Source: Albidovulum sp.
GTDB taxonomy: Bacteria > Pseudomonadota > Alphaproteobacteria > Rhodobacterales > Rhodobacteraceae
Direction of reading: 5' to 3'
DNA: 64,000 bases
Assembly (NCBI GenBank): GCA_020637635.1
Contig: JACKKB010000004.1
Location: 124,001 to 188,000 of the forward strand
Shown piece by piece: positions 17,561 to 28,582 of this stretch; the stretch's first letter is position 1, and each line of letters begins with the position of its first letter. The notes below the pieces were generated by a model. It was given only the letters and a program-made list of their open reading frames with translations, did no database searches and was not told the origin of the DNA. A program made the position numbers and the translations under genes.

Positions 17561-17687
17561 CGGTTTTCTTCTGGCCAAGACGCGAGAACCAATCCTGAGC
17601 CCGGCGCCTTGCGCTGATTTGCATTCGGCTCCCGCCCGATCCATACGGGCAGACGTCCCGCAGGGCTTCCGCCCTCCGTGCACCGCC

Positions 17688-18098
17688 TCAGCCCTGCAAC
17701 CCCCGCAGATACTCCGCAAGCGCCACGAGGTTCGCGGGCGTCGGGGTCATCACGCCCGGCTCGGTCTCGATCAGCACCAGCGGGCCCTCCTGCAGCGCCG
17801 GGCCGAGTTCCGGCATGACCGAGGCGCGGTCGCCGCGCCGCGTGTAACCGTCGATCACCGACATCACCTTCACCATCGGGAAGGTGCCGCCGTTCCGCGC
17901 GGCGATCTGCGTCAGATCGGCCGGCGCATGCGGCAGGCCCACGCCGCCCGGCCCGTCGCCCTTGCCGCCCGTGCCGTGGCACGACTGGCAATACTGATCG
18001 TAAAGCGCGCGTCCCGTCGTGGCCGATTGCGGAGCGCAGGCGACCAGGGCGCCCGCGAGCGCTGCCCCGACACCGGCTCCGGCGATAAGTCTCTTCAT
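17688..18098 (-). CDS. c-type cytochrome, lipoprotein
   Basis: A 136-residue exported protein. The signal peptide ends in a lipobox-like LVAC (about 18-21), then there is one heme-binding motif CQSCH (about 37-41) and a single cytochrome c domain with a PTPANLVALAEYLRGLQ final helix. A Met for the axial ligand could come from the SVMPELG region. It would carry electrons at the periplasmic face, partner unknown. It starts 13 bases after the lolD stop and shares the direction, so it may be the end of the lol operon. Its stop codon is the first core-chromosome boundary next to the island. Confidence 0.85.
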   Translation of the reverse strand: MKRLIAGAGVGAALAGALVACAPQSATTGRALYDQYCQSCHGTGGKGDGPGGVGLPHAPADLTQIAARNGGTFPMVKVMSVIDGYTRRGDRASVMPELGPALQEGPLVLIETEPGVMTPTPANLVALAEYLRGLQG

Positions 18099-18110
18099 GG
18101 CTCCCCCCTT

Positions 18111-18794
18111 TCAGCCAGGCACGATCCGGCCCGCCTCGAGCCGCACCACGCGGTCCATCCGTGCCGCAAGCTCAAGGTTATGCGTGGCGATGAGCGCCGC
18201 AAGCCCCGTTTCGCGGACAAGGGACATGAGCGTGGCGAAGACCTGATCGGCCGTCGCCGGATCGAGGTTGCCCGTGGGCTCGTCGGCAAGCAGGAGCTTG
18301 GGAGCGTTGGCAAGCGCCCGGCAGAAGGCCACGCGCTGCTGCTCGCCGCCCGAAAGCGCCGCCGGCCGGTGCGCGGCGCGAGGGGCGACCCCGGTCGCCT
18401 CCAGGAGCCGCATCGCGCGCGCCCGCGCCTCGGCCTGCGGCACGGCATTGGCAAGCTGCGGCAGCACGACATTCTCGAGCGCGGTGAACTCCGGCAGCAG
18501 GTGGTGGAACTGGTAGACGAAGCCGAGATCCGCGCGCCGCGCCTCGGTCCGCGCCCGGTCGGGCAGGCCAGTCATCGTGCGCCCTGACAGCGTGACCGTC
18601 CCGGCATCGGGCGTATCGAGAAGCCCCGCGATATGCAGCAGCGTCGACTTGCCGGCGCCGGAAGGTGCCACAAGCGCTACGACCTCGCCGGCGTCGACCC
18701 TCAGGTCGAGCCCGTCGAGCACCCTGACCTCGCCCGGGCGCCCCTTCAGGTAGGATTTCGCAAGACCCGCGAGGGCCAGGACCGGCTCATTCAT
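18111..18794 (-). CDS. lolD: Lipoprotein-releasing ABC transporter ATPase LolD
   Basis: 227 residues, a full-length ABC ATPase. Walker A is APSGAGKST (about 43-51), the Q-loop lies in YQFHHLLPEFTALEN, the signature is LSGGEQQRV and Walker B is LLLADEPTGNLDP, with the switch His in ATHNLEL. It powers release of lipoproteins from the inner membrane to LolA. It overlaps the upstream lolC gene by eight bases, giving a lolC-lolD unit. The HHLLPEFTALENV block is typical of LolD rather than other MacB-type ATPases. Confidence 0.93.
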   Translation of the reverse strand: MNEPVLALAGLAKSYLKGRPGEVRVLDGLDLRVDAGEVVALVAPSGAGKSTLLHIAGLLDTPDAGTVTLSGRTMTGLPDRARTEARRADLGFVYQFHHLLPEFTALENVVLPQLANAVPQAEARARAMRLLEATGVAPRAAHRPAALSGGEQQRVAFCRALANAPKLLLADEPTGNLDPATADQVFATLMSLVRETGLAALIATHNLELAARMDRVVRLEAGRIVPG

Positions 18795-20073
18795 AGCGCA
18801 GTGCCTCGACCGGGTTCATCCGCGCCGCGCGGCGGGCCGGAAACCAGGTGACGGCGAAGGCAAGCGCCAGCGACAGGGCCACCGCCCGGCCCAGGTCCCA
18901 GGCCCTGAGTTCGGCCGGAAGCCGGTAGATGCCCCGGATCGACGGGTCCCAGGCCCCGCCCCCGGTAAGCCAGTTCACCGCCGACATGATCGCGTCGATG
19001 TTCCATGCGATCAGGCAGCCGAGGATCACGCCCGCGACGGTGCCGATGACGCCGACGAAGGCGCCGCAGAGGAAGAAGACACGCAGGATCGATCCTTCGG
19101 TCAGGCCCATCGTGCGCAGGATGCCGATGTCGCGGCCCTTGTTCTTCACCAGCATCACGAGGCCCGAGGTGATGTTCAGCGTGGCAATGAGCACGATCAG
19201 CGCGAGGATCACGAACATCACGTCATCCTCGATCTTGAGCGCCCCGAGGAACGAACCCCAGGCATCGCGCCACGACCAGAGGAGCGCCCCGGCCCCCGCC
19301 GCCTGGGCAAGCGCGGGGTAGAGCGCCTCGACCGTTTCGGGGTCCTGCACATAGACCTCGACCTCGTCCGCGCCGGCCTCGCGGTTGAAGAACGAGGCCG
19401 CCTCCTCGTAGGGCATGTAGATGCGCGTCCGGTCGATATCCCAGCGCCCGACGCTGAACACATAGACCACCTTGTAGGCGTTCACGCGCGGCGAGGTGCC
19501 GAAGGCCGTCCTGGCGCCGTTCGGCTGCAGCAGCTTCACCCTGTCGCCGACCGTGACCCCGAGATCGCGGGCGATCCCGGCGCCGATCGCGATGCCCTGT
19601 TCGAATTGTTCGATATCGCCAAGGGCCTGAGGCGCATCCGCCACGCGCGGGATGGCCTTGAGATCGGAAAGGGAAAGCCCGAAGACCTCGGCCACGTTCG
19701 AACGGTCGTTGGCACTGACCATCGCCTGGCCCTTCACGACCGGCGTCGCGCGGGTCACGCCGGCAATTCCGCGCAGCCGCTCGGCAATCTGCGCTGCATC
19801 GGGAATCGCCCGCGTCGCCACGCCGTTCTCGTCGAGATAGGTCGCGCGGCTGATCGAAACATGCGGATTGGCGCCAAGGATCGTGTCGACGAATTCGGCG
19901 CGGAACCCGGCCCGAACCGCCATCGTCGCCACCAGCGCCATGACGCCGAGCGCGATGCCGACAAGGCTGATCCAGGTCATCACCGAGACGCCGCCCTCGG
20001 CCCGGCGCGACCGCAGGTAGCGCCAGGCGATGACGAATTCAAAGCGCGAGAAGGGGGTGGTGCGGCTGGCCAT
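18787..20073 (-). CDS. lolC: Lipoprotein-releasing permease LolC/LolE
   Basis: 428 residues. A first membrane segment (about 25-50), a large periplasmic MacB-type domain and three C-terminal membrane segments with FtsX folding are seen. RFEFVIAWRYLRSRRAEGGVS is the usual family start. The ATG at 20073 has a GGAG site about nine bases upstream. With LolD it extracts lipoproteins. Alphaproteobacteria usually carry one LolC/E-type protein that works as a dimer, which fits the single copy here. Confidence 0.92.
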   Translation of the reverse strand: MASRTTPFSRFEFVIAWRYLRSRRAEGGVSVMTWISLVGIALGVMALVATMAVRAGFRAEFVDTILGANPHVSISRATYLDENGVATRAIPDAAQIAERLRGIAGVTRATPVVKGQAMVSANDRSNVAEVFGLSLSDLKAIPRVADAPQALGDIEQFEQGIAIGAGIARDLGVTVGDRVKLLQPNGARTAFGTSPRVNAYKVVYVFSVGRWDIDRTRIYMPYEEAASFFNREAGADEVEVYVQDPETVEALYPALAQAAGAGALLWSWRDAWGSFLGALKIEDDVMFVILALIVLIATLNITSGLVMLVKNKGRDIGILRTMGLTEGSILRVFFLCGAFVGVIGTVAGVILGCLIAWNIDAIMSAVNWLTGGGAWDPSIRGIYRLPAELRAWDLGRAVALSLALAFAVTWFPARRAARMNPVEALRYE

Positions 20074-20180
20074 TCTGGCTCCGGTGCGGGCTGGCGGGCA
20101 AGGTGGCGGCGGCGGCGCCAAAGGTCAAGGGCGGGCGAACCGGACGACGGTCGAACCGCGGCGCCTTCCCATGCCCCGGC

Positions 20181-20756
20181 TCAGCCAGTCAGCCGGTCGA
20201 GTGCGTCGCCGGCGGCCGCAAGCGGCGCGTCGGGACCGAACATCCTTACCGCGGCCCAGACCCCTTCGAGCAGGAGAAAGACGCGCGCCGCCGCCGCTTC
20301 CGGCTCGGGCAGGCGCTGCAGCCGGGCACGGCGTTCAAGTTCCCCCAGCACGCGCTCCTTCGCCGCCCGGGCCTCGGCATGGGCGGGATGGGCGGGATCG
20401 GAGAACTCGGCCACGGTCACCTGAAAGGTGCAGCCCAGGCAGCGCGCCTCGCCCGCCGCCTCCAGCATGGCGCGCGCGTAGTCACTGAAGGGCCGGGCTC
20501 CGGTATCGTCGGGCATGACCGCACCTGTCAGATCCTCCGCCCGCCCGATACAGGCGAGGATGAGGTCATCCTTGGACGGAAAATGCTTGTAGAACGTCGC
20601 CTTGGCGACGCCCGCCTCGGCAATCACCCGATCGACACCGACCGCGTGGAAGCCCTCACGGTAGAAGAGCGGGCCGGCCGCTTCGAGAATGCGCAACCGC
20701 GCCGGGCGCGGTTTTTCGCCGGGTTTGGCGGCGGGATCGCAGGAAGTGTTTGACAT
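20181..20756 (-). CDS. TetR-family transcriptional regulator
   Basis: 191 residues. The N-terminal TetR HTH is clear: RILEAAGPLFYREGFHAVGV, VIAEAGVAKATFYKHFPSKD. The C-terminal ligand-binding half includes CLGCTFQVTVAEF. It is divergent from the F420-type oxidoreductase gene, with two palindromic operator-like sequences between them, so it most likely represses itself and that gene. The ATG at 20756 lies one base from the first palindrome. The inducer is unknown. Confidence 0.9.
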   Translation of the reverse strand: MSNTSCDPAAKPGEKPRPARLRILEAAGPLFYREGFHAVGVDRVIAEAGVAKATFYKHFPSKDDLILACIGRAEDLTGAVMPDDTGARPFSDYARAMLEAAGEARCLGCTFQVTVAEFSDPAHPAHAEARAAKERVLGELERRARLQRLPEPEAAAARVFLLLEGVWAAVRMFGPDAPLAAAGDALDRLTG

Positions 20757-20760
20757 GCAG

Positions 20761-20774
20761 ACAGACCTGTCTGT
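20761..20774. promoter_or_regulatory. TetR operator-like palindrome 1
   Basis: ACAGAC-CT-GTCTGT has perfect six-base arms. It sits five bases from the TetR ATG. The shape fits TetR-family operators and its arms recur in the second copy 28 bases away. Confidence 0.6.
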
Positions 20775-20788
20775 ATCAGTTTGAGAGG

Positions 20789-20804
20789 CAGACGAACCTG
20801 TCTG
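20789..20804. promoter_or_regulatory. TetR operator-like palindrome 2
   Basis: CAGAC-GAACCT-GTCTG repeats the arms of the first palindrome with a longer centre. It lies 22 bases upstream of the oxidoreductase ATG. Two sites suggest cooperative repression of both divergent promoters. Confidence 0.55.
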
Positions 20805-20826
20805 TCGATAGCAGAGGACCTGCGCC

Positions 20827-21504
20827 ATGAAAATAGCCATGATCGGCGGCGGTGTGGTCGGCCAGACGCTTGCGGCAAAGCTCATCGCCAACGGCCACGA
20901 CGTGACCATCGGCATCCGCAAGGCCAGTGCCGAGGAACTCGCCAGGCCGCGCAACTTCGCCGAAACTCTGAAGCAGTGGCAGGCGCGCACCGGCGGCGCG
21001 ATCGCAACCCTCCCTGATGCGGCCGGATCAGGCGAGATCGTCTTCAACGCGACCCATGGCCTTGGTTCGCTCGATGCGCTGAAGGCTGCGGGGGCCGGCA
21101 ATCTCTCCGGCAAGATCCTTATCGACGTCGCCAATCCGCTTGATTTCAGCGCGGGCATGCCGCCCTTCCTGCCGGCCCCGCTGACCGAAAGGACAAGCCT
21201 TGGCGAGGAAATCCAGAAAGCGTTTCCCGAGACGCGGGTGGTCAAGGCGTTCAACACGATCTCGGCCACGGTGATGGTCGATCCTTCGCTCATCCCCGGC
21301 GTCCAGCTTCTGATCGCCGGCAACTCCGACACCGCCAAGGATCGGGTCAGGGAACTTGCCCGGGACGAGTTCGGCTGGCGGGAATTCGTCGATCTCGGCG
21401 ACATTACGGGCGCGCGCGGCACCGAACACCTGATGCCGCTCTGGCTCAGGCTCTTCATCCAGGGCAATTCGCCGCTCGTCGCGCTGAAGGTGATCCGCGG
21501 TTGA
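20827..21504 (+). CDS. NAD(P)-binding oxidoreductase, F420-reductase type
   Basis: 225 residues, single domain. MKIAMIGGGVVGQTLAAKLI carries a GxGxxG-like Rossmann motif, followed by HDVTIGIRKAS and LIDVANPLDFSAG, as in the F420-dependent NADP reductase-like family (DUF of NADP_oxido_2). The substrate is unknown; in non-F420 bacteria such proteins act on NAD(P)H-linked small molecules. A TetR gene diverges from it and there are two palindromes in the gap. The stop is followed, convergently, by proS on the other strand. Confidence 0.85.
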   Translation: MKIAMIGGGVVGQTLAAKLIANGHDVTIGIRKASAEELARPRNFAETLKQWQARTGGAIATLPDAAGSGEIVFNATHGLGSLDALKAAGAGNLSGKILIDVANPLDFSAGMPPFLPAPLTERTSLGEEIQKAFPETRVVKAFNTISATVMVDPSLIPGVQLLIAGNSDTAKDRVRELARDEFGWREFVDLGDITGARGTEHLMPLWLRLFIQGNSPLVALKVIRG

Positions 21505-21519
21505 ACTCCCCCGGGGCGA

Positions 21520-22860
21520 TCAGCGCCCCTCGTAGATCTGGGCGATCCGCGCCACTGCGGCTTCGGGGCTCATCTCCTCGCTTTCGCCCGTGCGGCGCGA
21601 GGTCAGCTCCACCTTGCCGGCGGCAAGGCCGCGCGGGCCGACGGTGATCCGCCACGGCAGGCCGATGAGGTCCATCGTCGCGAACTTGGCCCCCGCCCGC
21701 TCGTCGCGGTCGTCGTAGAGCGGCTCGAGCCCCCGGGCGCGCAGCCCGGCATAGAGCCCCTCGCAGGCCGCGTCCGTCGCCGCGTCGCCCTGCTTGAGGT
21801 TGACGATGCCGACCGGGAACGGGGTGACGCCCTCGGGCCAGATGATGCCCTTGTCGTCATGGCTCGCCTCGATGATCGCGCCCAGAAGGCGCGACACACC
21901 GATCCCGTGCGAGCCCATGTGGACCGGCACCCGCGCCCCGTCGGGGGTCACGACCGTGGCCCCCATCGGTTCGGAATACTTGGTGCCGAAATAGAAGATC
22001 TGCCCCACCTCGATGCCGCGCCCGGCCTTTCTGTGCGCCTCGGGCACCGCCTCGAAGGCCGCCACGTCGTGGGTCTCGTCGGTGCGGGCGTAAAGCCGCG
22101 TGAATTCCGCGCAGACCCCGGCAACCTCGGCCCGGTCGTCGTAGTTGATCTCTCGCTGCCCGAGCTTCAGCGCCGTCACCCGGTCGTCGTAGAAGACCTC
22201 GCTCTCGCCGGTCGCGGCGAGGACGAGGAATTCATGCGTGTTGTCGCCGCCGATCGGGCCGGAAGCCGCGCGCATCGGGATCGCCGTCAGGCCCATCCGT
22301 TCATAGGTGCGCAGATAGCTGACCATGTGGCGGTTGTAGGCATGCAGCGCCGCCTCCTTGTCGATGTCGAAGTTGTAGCCGTCCTTCATCAGGAACTCGC
22401 GCCCCCGCATGACGCCGAACCGCGGCCGGATCTCGTCGCGGAACTTCCACTGGATGTGATAGAGCGTGAGCGGCAGCGCCTTGTAGCTCTCGACATGGGC
22501 GCGGAAGATGTCGGTGATCATCTCCTCGTTCGTGGGCCCGTAGAGCATGTCGCGTTCGTGCCGGTCGCGAATGCGCAGCATTTCCTGGCCGTAATCGTCG
22601 TAGCGCCCGCTCTCGCGCCAGAGGTCGGCCGGCTGCAGCGTCGGCATCAGAAGCGGTACGTGGCCGGCGCGTTGCTGTTCCTCGTGGACGATCTGCTCGA
22701 TCCGGCGCAGCACCCTGTAGCCCATCGGCAACCAGGAATAGATCCCCGCGGCCTGCTGCTTGATCATGCCTGCACGCAGCATGTAGCGGTGCGAGACGAT
22801 CTGCGCCTCGGCGGGATTTTCCTTCAGAACCGGCAGGAAATAGCGGGTCAGGCGCATCAT
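21520..22860 (-). CDS. proS: Prolyl-tRNA synthetase (short alphaproteobacterial type)
   Basis: 446 residues, the short bacterial ProRS without the inserted editing domain. Class II motifs appear: TNEEMITDIF and the motif 2 area KFRDEIRPRFGVMRGREFLM, then motif 3 GSHGIGVSRLLGAIIE. The C-terminal anticodon-binding domain follows. It charges tRNA-Pro. The ATG ATG pair at 22860 is chosen; longer upstream frames look like read-through of GC-rich DNA. In this bacterial family proS often leads the lolC-lolD genes, but here a TetR/oxidoreductase pair lies between them. Confidence 0.95.
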   Translation of the reverse strand: MMRLTRYFLPVLKENPAEAQIVSHRYMLRAGMIKQQAAGIYSWLPMGYRVLRRIEQIVHEEQQRAGHVPLLMPTLQPADLWRESGRYDDYGQEMLRIRDRHERDMLYGPTNEEMITDIFRAHVESYKALPLTLYHIQWKFRDEIRPRFGVMRGREFLMKDGYNFDIDKEAALHAYNRHMVSYLRTYERMGLTAIPMRAASGPIGGDNTHEFLVLAATGESEVFYDDRVTALKLGQREINYDDRAEVAGVCAEFTRLYARTDETHDVAAFEAVPEAHRKAGRGIEVGQIFYFGTKYSEPMGATVVTPDGARVPVHMGSHGIGVSRLLGAIIEASHDDKGIIWPEGVTPFPVGIVNLKQGDAATDAACEGLYAGLRARGLEPLYDDRDERAGAKFATMDLIGLPWRITVGPRGLAAGKVELTSRRTGESEEMSPEAAVARIAQIYEGR

Positions 22861-22981
22861 CGTCTCGTGTTTCTGGGGCGATCCGCACCGGCTTATGCCA
22901 AAGCCCGGAGCCTGGCAAGGGAGCCGCCCCGCCTTGCGCGGCAGGCGGGCTTGGGGAATAACATCCGCAAAGGAGATCGCA

Positions 22982-24049
22982 ATGGCGCTGCCGATCCGGC
23001 AACAGGCACGATACTGGGGCATCGCCGCGGCGGTGTTCTTCCTCACCCTCTGGGGGCTCGGCCACGTGATCCTGCCCTTCGTCGTGGGCGGTGCGATCGC
23101 CTATTTCCTTGATCCGATCGCCGACAGGCTGGAGCGCGCGGGGCTGAGCCGCACCGCGGCGACCTCGGTCATCTCTGTCGTGGCGCTCGTGGCCTTCGTC
23201 CTCTTGGCGCTCCTGATCGTGCCGATGCTCTTTCGCCAGCTTGCCGGTCTCGTGAATGCCGCACCGGACATCCTCTCGCAGCTGCAGGTCTTCCTGACCG
23301 AGCACTTCCCCTCGGTCATGGATCAGCAGAGCGCCCTGCGCGACACGCTGAACGGCATCGGCCGCACCATCCAGTCGCGCGGCGCCGAACTGGCGCAGGG
23401 GCTCCTGAGTTCGGCGCTTTCGGTCATCAATGCCGTCGTCTTCATCGTCGTCGTTCCGGTGGTGGCCTTCTATCTCCTGCTCGACTGGGACCACATGGTG
23501 GCGCGGATAGATGCGCTTCTGCCGCTCGACCACCGCGAGACGGTGCGCGCGGTGGCACGCGACGTCGACCGGGTGCTGGCGGGTTTCGTGCGCGGCCAGG
23601 TCTCGGTCTGTCTCATCCTCGGAACCTTCTACGCCGTCTCGCTGATGATCGCCGGGCTCGACTTCGGGCTCATCGTCGGCGCCATCGCCGGGCTCGTGAC
23701 CTTCATCCCCTATGTGGGCGCGCTGATCGGCGGGTCGCTTGCCATCGGGCTCGCGTTCTTCCAGTTCTGGGGTCAATGGCTCCATATCGGCGCCATCGCC
23801 GCGATCTTTGCGGTCGGCCAGTTCCTGGAAGGCAACATCATCACGCCGCGTCTCGTCGGCAAGTCGGTCGGGCTGCACCCGGTCTGGCTTCTCTTCGCGC
23901 TCTCGGCCTTCGGCACGCTCTTCGGCTTTGTCGGCATGCTGGTCGCGGTGCCGGTCGCGGCCGCCATCGGCGTGATCGTCCGCTTCGTTGCCGCGCGCTA
24001 TCTCGACAGCCGCCTCTACAAGGGCACCGCCGGGCAGGACGACGACTGA
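22982..24049 (+). CDS. AI-2E-type/PerM membrane transporter
   Basis: 355 residues with about eight membrane segments: an N-terminal hairpin, a long soluble stretch with LLDWDHMVARIDALLPLDHRETV, then further helices including VTFIPYVGALIGG. It belongs to the AI-2E exporter/PerM family; substrates in most members are unproven. The ATG at 22982 has AAGGAGA seven bases upstream. It stops one base before the hdaA ATG, so both form an operon. ProS and this gene diverge, with about 120 bases between. Confidence 0.9.
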   Translation: MALPIRQQARYWGIAAAVFFLTLWGLGHVILPFVVGGAIAYFLDPIADRLERAGLSRTAATSVISVVALVAFVLLALLIVPMLFRQLAGLVNAAPDILSQLQVFLTEHFPSVMDQQSALRDTLNGIGRTIQSRGAELAQGLLSSALSVINAVVFIVVVPVVAFYLLLDWDHMVARIDALLPLDHRETVRAVARDVDRVLAGFVRGQVSVCLILGTFYAVSLMIAGLDFGLIVGAIAGLVTFIPYVGALIGGSLAIGLAFFQFWGQWLHIGAIAAIFAVGQFLEGNIITPRLVGKSVGLHPVWLLFALSAFGTLFGFVGMLVAVPVAAAIGVIVRFVAARYLDSRLYKGTAGQDDD

Positions 24050-24050
24050 G

Positions 24051-24752
24051 ATGCCCGGTCAGCTGACATTCGACCTGCCGGCACGCATCGCGCTGGGGCG
24101 CGAGGACTTCTTCGTGGCCGCCCCGAATGCGCTGGCGCTCGCGGCGCTCGACCGCGACGACTGGCCGCAGCGCAAGATGCTTCTGATCGGCCCCGAGGGC
24201 GCTGGCAAGAGCCACCTCGCCCGCGTCTGGGCCGCCGATTCCGGGGCGGCGATCGTGGCCGCGGACGCGCTTGCGGGCGGCCCGGGCGGCTTGCCCGCGA
24301 CCGCGCAGATGGCACCCGCGACCCTTGCACTCGTCGTCGAGGATGCCGACAGGATCGCCGGCGACCGTGCCGCCGAGACTGCGCTTTTCCACCTTCACAA
24401 CCATCATCTGGCCGAGGGCGGGCGGCTCTTGCTGACGGCCCGCGCGCCCGCCGGGGCCTGGGGCCTCGTCCTGCCCGATCTGCTGAGCCGGCTGGAGGCG
24501 ACGGAGCTCGCCCGGCTCCTGCCGCCGGACGACCGGCTTCTGGCTGCCGTGCTCGTCAAGCTCTTTGCCGACCGCCAGCTTCTCGTCGCCCCGGACCTCA
24601 TCGACTGGCTGCTTCGGCACATGGAACGCAGCTTTGCAGCCGCACATGCCACCGTCGCGCGGCTCGATGCGGCGGCGCTGAGTGCCCGGCGCCCCCTCAC
24701 CCTGCGCTTCGCCCGCACCGTTCTGGACAGTGGCGCACCCGAGCCACCATGA
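24051..24752 (+). CDS. hdaA: DnaA-homologue HdaA (Hda-like)
   Basis: 233 residues. It resembles the AAA+ part of DnaA: QLTFDLPARIALGREDFFV at the start, Walker A GPEGAGKSHLARVW (about 48-61), the Walker B-like LVVEDADRI and a C-terminal lid with AAHATVARLDAAAL. HdaA promotes ATP hydrolysis on DnaA after initiation through the clamp, whose binding motif would be QLTFDL at the very start. It is coupled to the permease gene and followed by ppk in the same direction. Confidence 0.88.
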   Translation: MPGQLTFDLPARIALGREDFFVAAPNALALAALDRDDWPQRKMLLIGPEGAGKSHLARVWAADSGAAIVAADALAGGPGGLPATAQMAPATLALVVEDADRIAGDRAAETALFHLHNHHLAEGGRLLLTARAPAGAWGLVLPDLLSRLEATELARLLPPDDRLLAAVLVKLFADRQLLVAPDLIDWLLRHMERSFAAAHATVARLDAAALSARRPLTLRFARTVLDSGAPEPP

Positions 24753-24810
24753 TGACCGGGACGATTCCGTTGCCTAGATTCCGTCACACAAACCAGAGAC
24801 AAGCGCCGCG

Positions 24811-26976
<2,166 letters not shown>

Positions 26977-26987
26977 GGATCACGGCG

Positions 26988-28562
26988 ATGGAGGAGAAGA
27001 AAACCGGCAAACGGGCGCGCCTCGGCGGCACGGAACGGGCGCGCGGCGACCTCGCGCTCTTCGAGCGGCCGCTCTTCGAGGACCCCTCCGCGCGGGCCCT
27101 GCAGCGTGTCGGCGTTGTCGATATCGGATCGAACTCGGTGCGGATGGTGGTCTTCGACGGCGCCGCCCGCAGCCCGGCCTATTTCTACAACGAGAAGGTC
27201 ATGGCGGGCCTCGGCCAGGGTCTGGCCGAAACCGGCAGGCTCAATCCCCAGGGCCGCCTGCGCGCGCTCTCGGCATTGCGCCGCTTTGCCGCGCTGGCCG
27301 AGGGGATGCAGCTGCCGGCCATGTCCTGCGTCGCCACCGCCGCCGTCCGCGACGCGGCCGACGGGCCGGAATTCCATGCCGAGGCCGAGGCCGCGACCGG
27401 TCTCAAGATCTGGGTCATCGACGGCCAGGAGGAGGCACGGCTCTCTGCCCAGGGCGTGCTGCTCGGCTGGCCCGAGGCCGAGGGCATCGTCTGCGATATC
27501 GGCGGCAACTCGATGGAGCTCGCCGAGGTGAACGGTGGCGTGGTCGGGCGCCGCGTCACCTCGCCGCTCGGCCCGTTCCGGCTCCAGCAGCTTGGCTCCA
27601 GGAAGGCGGTCACGGCCTATATCGCCGCAGAGGTCGCCAAGCTCGCCGCCGAGATCGGCACCAGCCATGATCGCATCTATCTGGTGGGCGGCTCGTGGCG
27701 CGCCATCGCCCGTCTCGACATGGAGCGGCGCGGCTATCCGATGACGGTGCTGCACGAATACCACATGCGGCCACAGTCGGTGCTGCAGACGGTGAACTGG
27801 ATCGCCGAAAACGACATCGCGGACCTGCGCGCCCGCACCGGCACTTCGGCGGCACGGATGGATCTCGTCCCGCTCGCGAGCCTGGTGCTGCGGCAACTCG
27901 TGCGCAGCTTTCACCCCAAGGAGATCGACGTCTCGTCCTACGGCATACGCGAGGGGCTGCTCTACGAACAGATGCCCGAACGGCTGCGCCGCCGCGACCC
28001 GCTGATCGAGGCCTGCCGCTATGCCGAACGCACAAGCGCGCGGATGCCCGGCTTCGGCAAGAAGCTCTTCGCCTTCATCATGCCGATCTTCACCGGCGCG
28101 GGCCCGGGACGCCTGCGGATGATCCGCGCCGCCTGCCTGCTGCACGACACCACCTGGCGGGCCCATCCCGATTACCGCGCCGAGGTCTGCTTCGAGAACG
28201 TGACCCGCGCCAACCTCGGCGGGCTCAGCCATCTCGAACGCGTGTTCCTCGGCCTGGCGCTCATGCATCGCTACAAGAACTCCCGCGCGGGCTCGCGGTT
28301 CGAGCCCCTCTTCAAGCTGCTGAACGACCGCGAGATCCGCGATGCCGAGGTTCTCGGCAAGGCGATGCGCTTTGGCGCCATGTTCGCGCTGAAATCGCCC
28401 GAAGAGGCAGGCGAGTTCCTCTGGCAGCCGAAGAAGAAGGTGCTGGAATTGCGGCTCAGCCGTCTCGGCGAGGCGCTCTTCGGAGAGGTTGCGGAGGCGC
28501 GGTTCGCGGCCCTCGTGGCAGCCCTCGGCGCCACATCCAAGGTCACCCGCACCGGTCTGTGA
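26988..28562 (+). CDS. ppx: Exopolyphosphatase Ppx/GppA family
   Basis: 524 residues. Two actin-like ATPase folds are seen: VGVVDIGSNSVRMVVFDG (phosphate-binding, about 40-57) and IVCDIGGNSMELAEV, followed by a C-terminal helical domain with an HD-like segment HDTTWRAHPDYR. It removes terminal phosphates from polyphosphate and perhaps from pppGpp. The ATG at 26988 starts 11 bases after the ppk stop, preceded by AAGGAT. Operon with ppk. Length is within the family. Confidence 0.92.
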   Translation: MEEKKTGKRARLGGTERARGDLALFERPLFEDPSARALQRVGVVDIGSNSVRMVVFDGAARSPAYFYNEKVMAGLGQGLAETGRLNPQGRLRALSALRRFAALAEGMQLPAMSCVATAAVRDAADGPEFHAEAEAATGLKIWVIDGQEEARLSAQGVLLGWPEAEGIVCDIGGNSMELAEVNGGVVGRRVTSPLGPFRLQQLGSRKAVTAYIAAEVAKLAAEIGTSHDRIYLVGGSWRAIARLDMERRGYPMTVLHEYHMRPQSVLQTVNWIAENDIADLRARTGTSAARMDLVPLASLVLRQLVRSFHPKEIDVSSYGIREGLLYEQMPERLRRRDPLIEACRYAERTSARMPGFGKKLFAFIMPIFTGAGPGRLRMIRAACLLHDTTWRAHPDYRAEVCFENVTRANLGGLSHLERVFLGLALMHRYKNSRAGSRFEPLFKLLNDREIRDAEVLGKAMRFGAMFALKSPEEAGEFLWQPKKKVLELRLSRLGEALFGEVAEARFAALVAALGATSKVTRTGL

Positions 28563-28582
28563 GCCGGCAGAGACCCGTCGGA

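Noticed and set aside
20757..21467. Upstream extension of the TetR frame over the oxidoreductase
   Set aside because: The HTH begins about 20 residues after ATG 20756, and the extension is antisense to a clear Rossmann protein.
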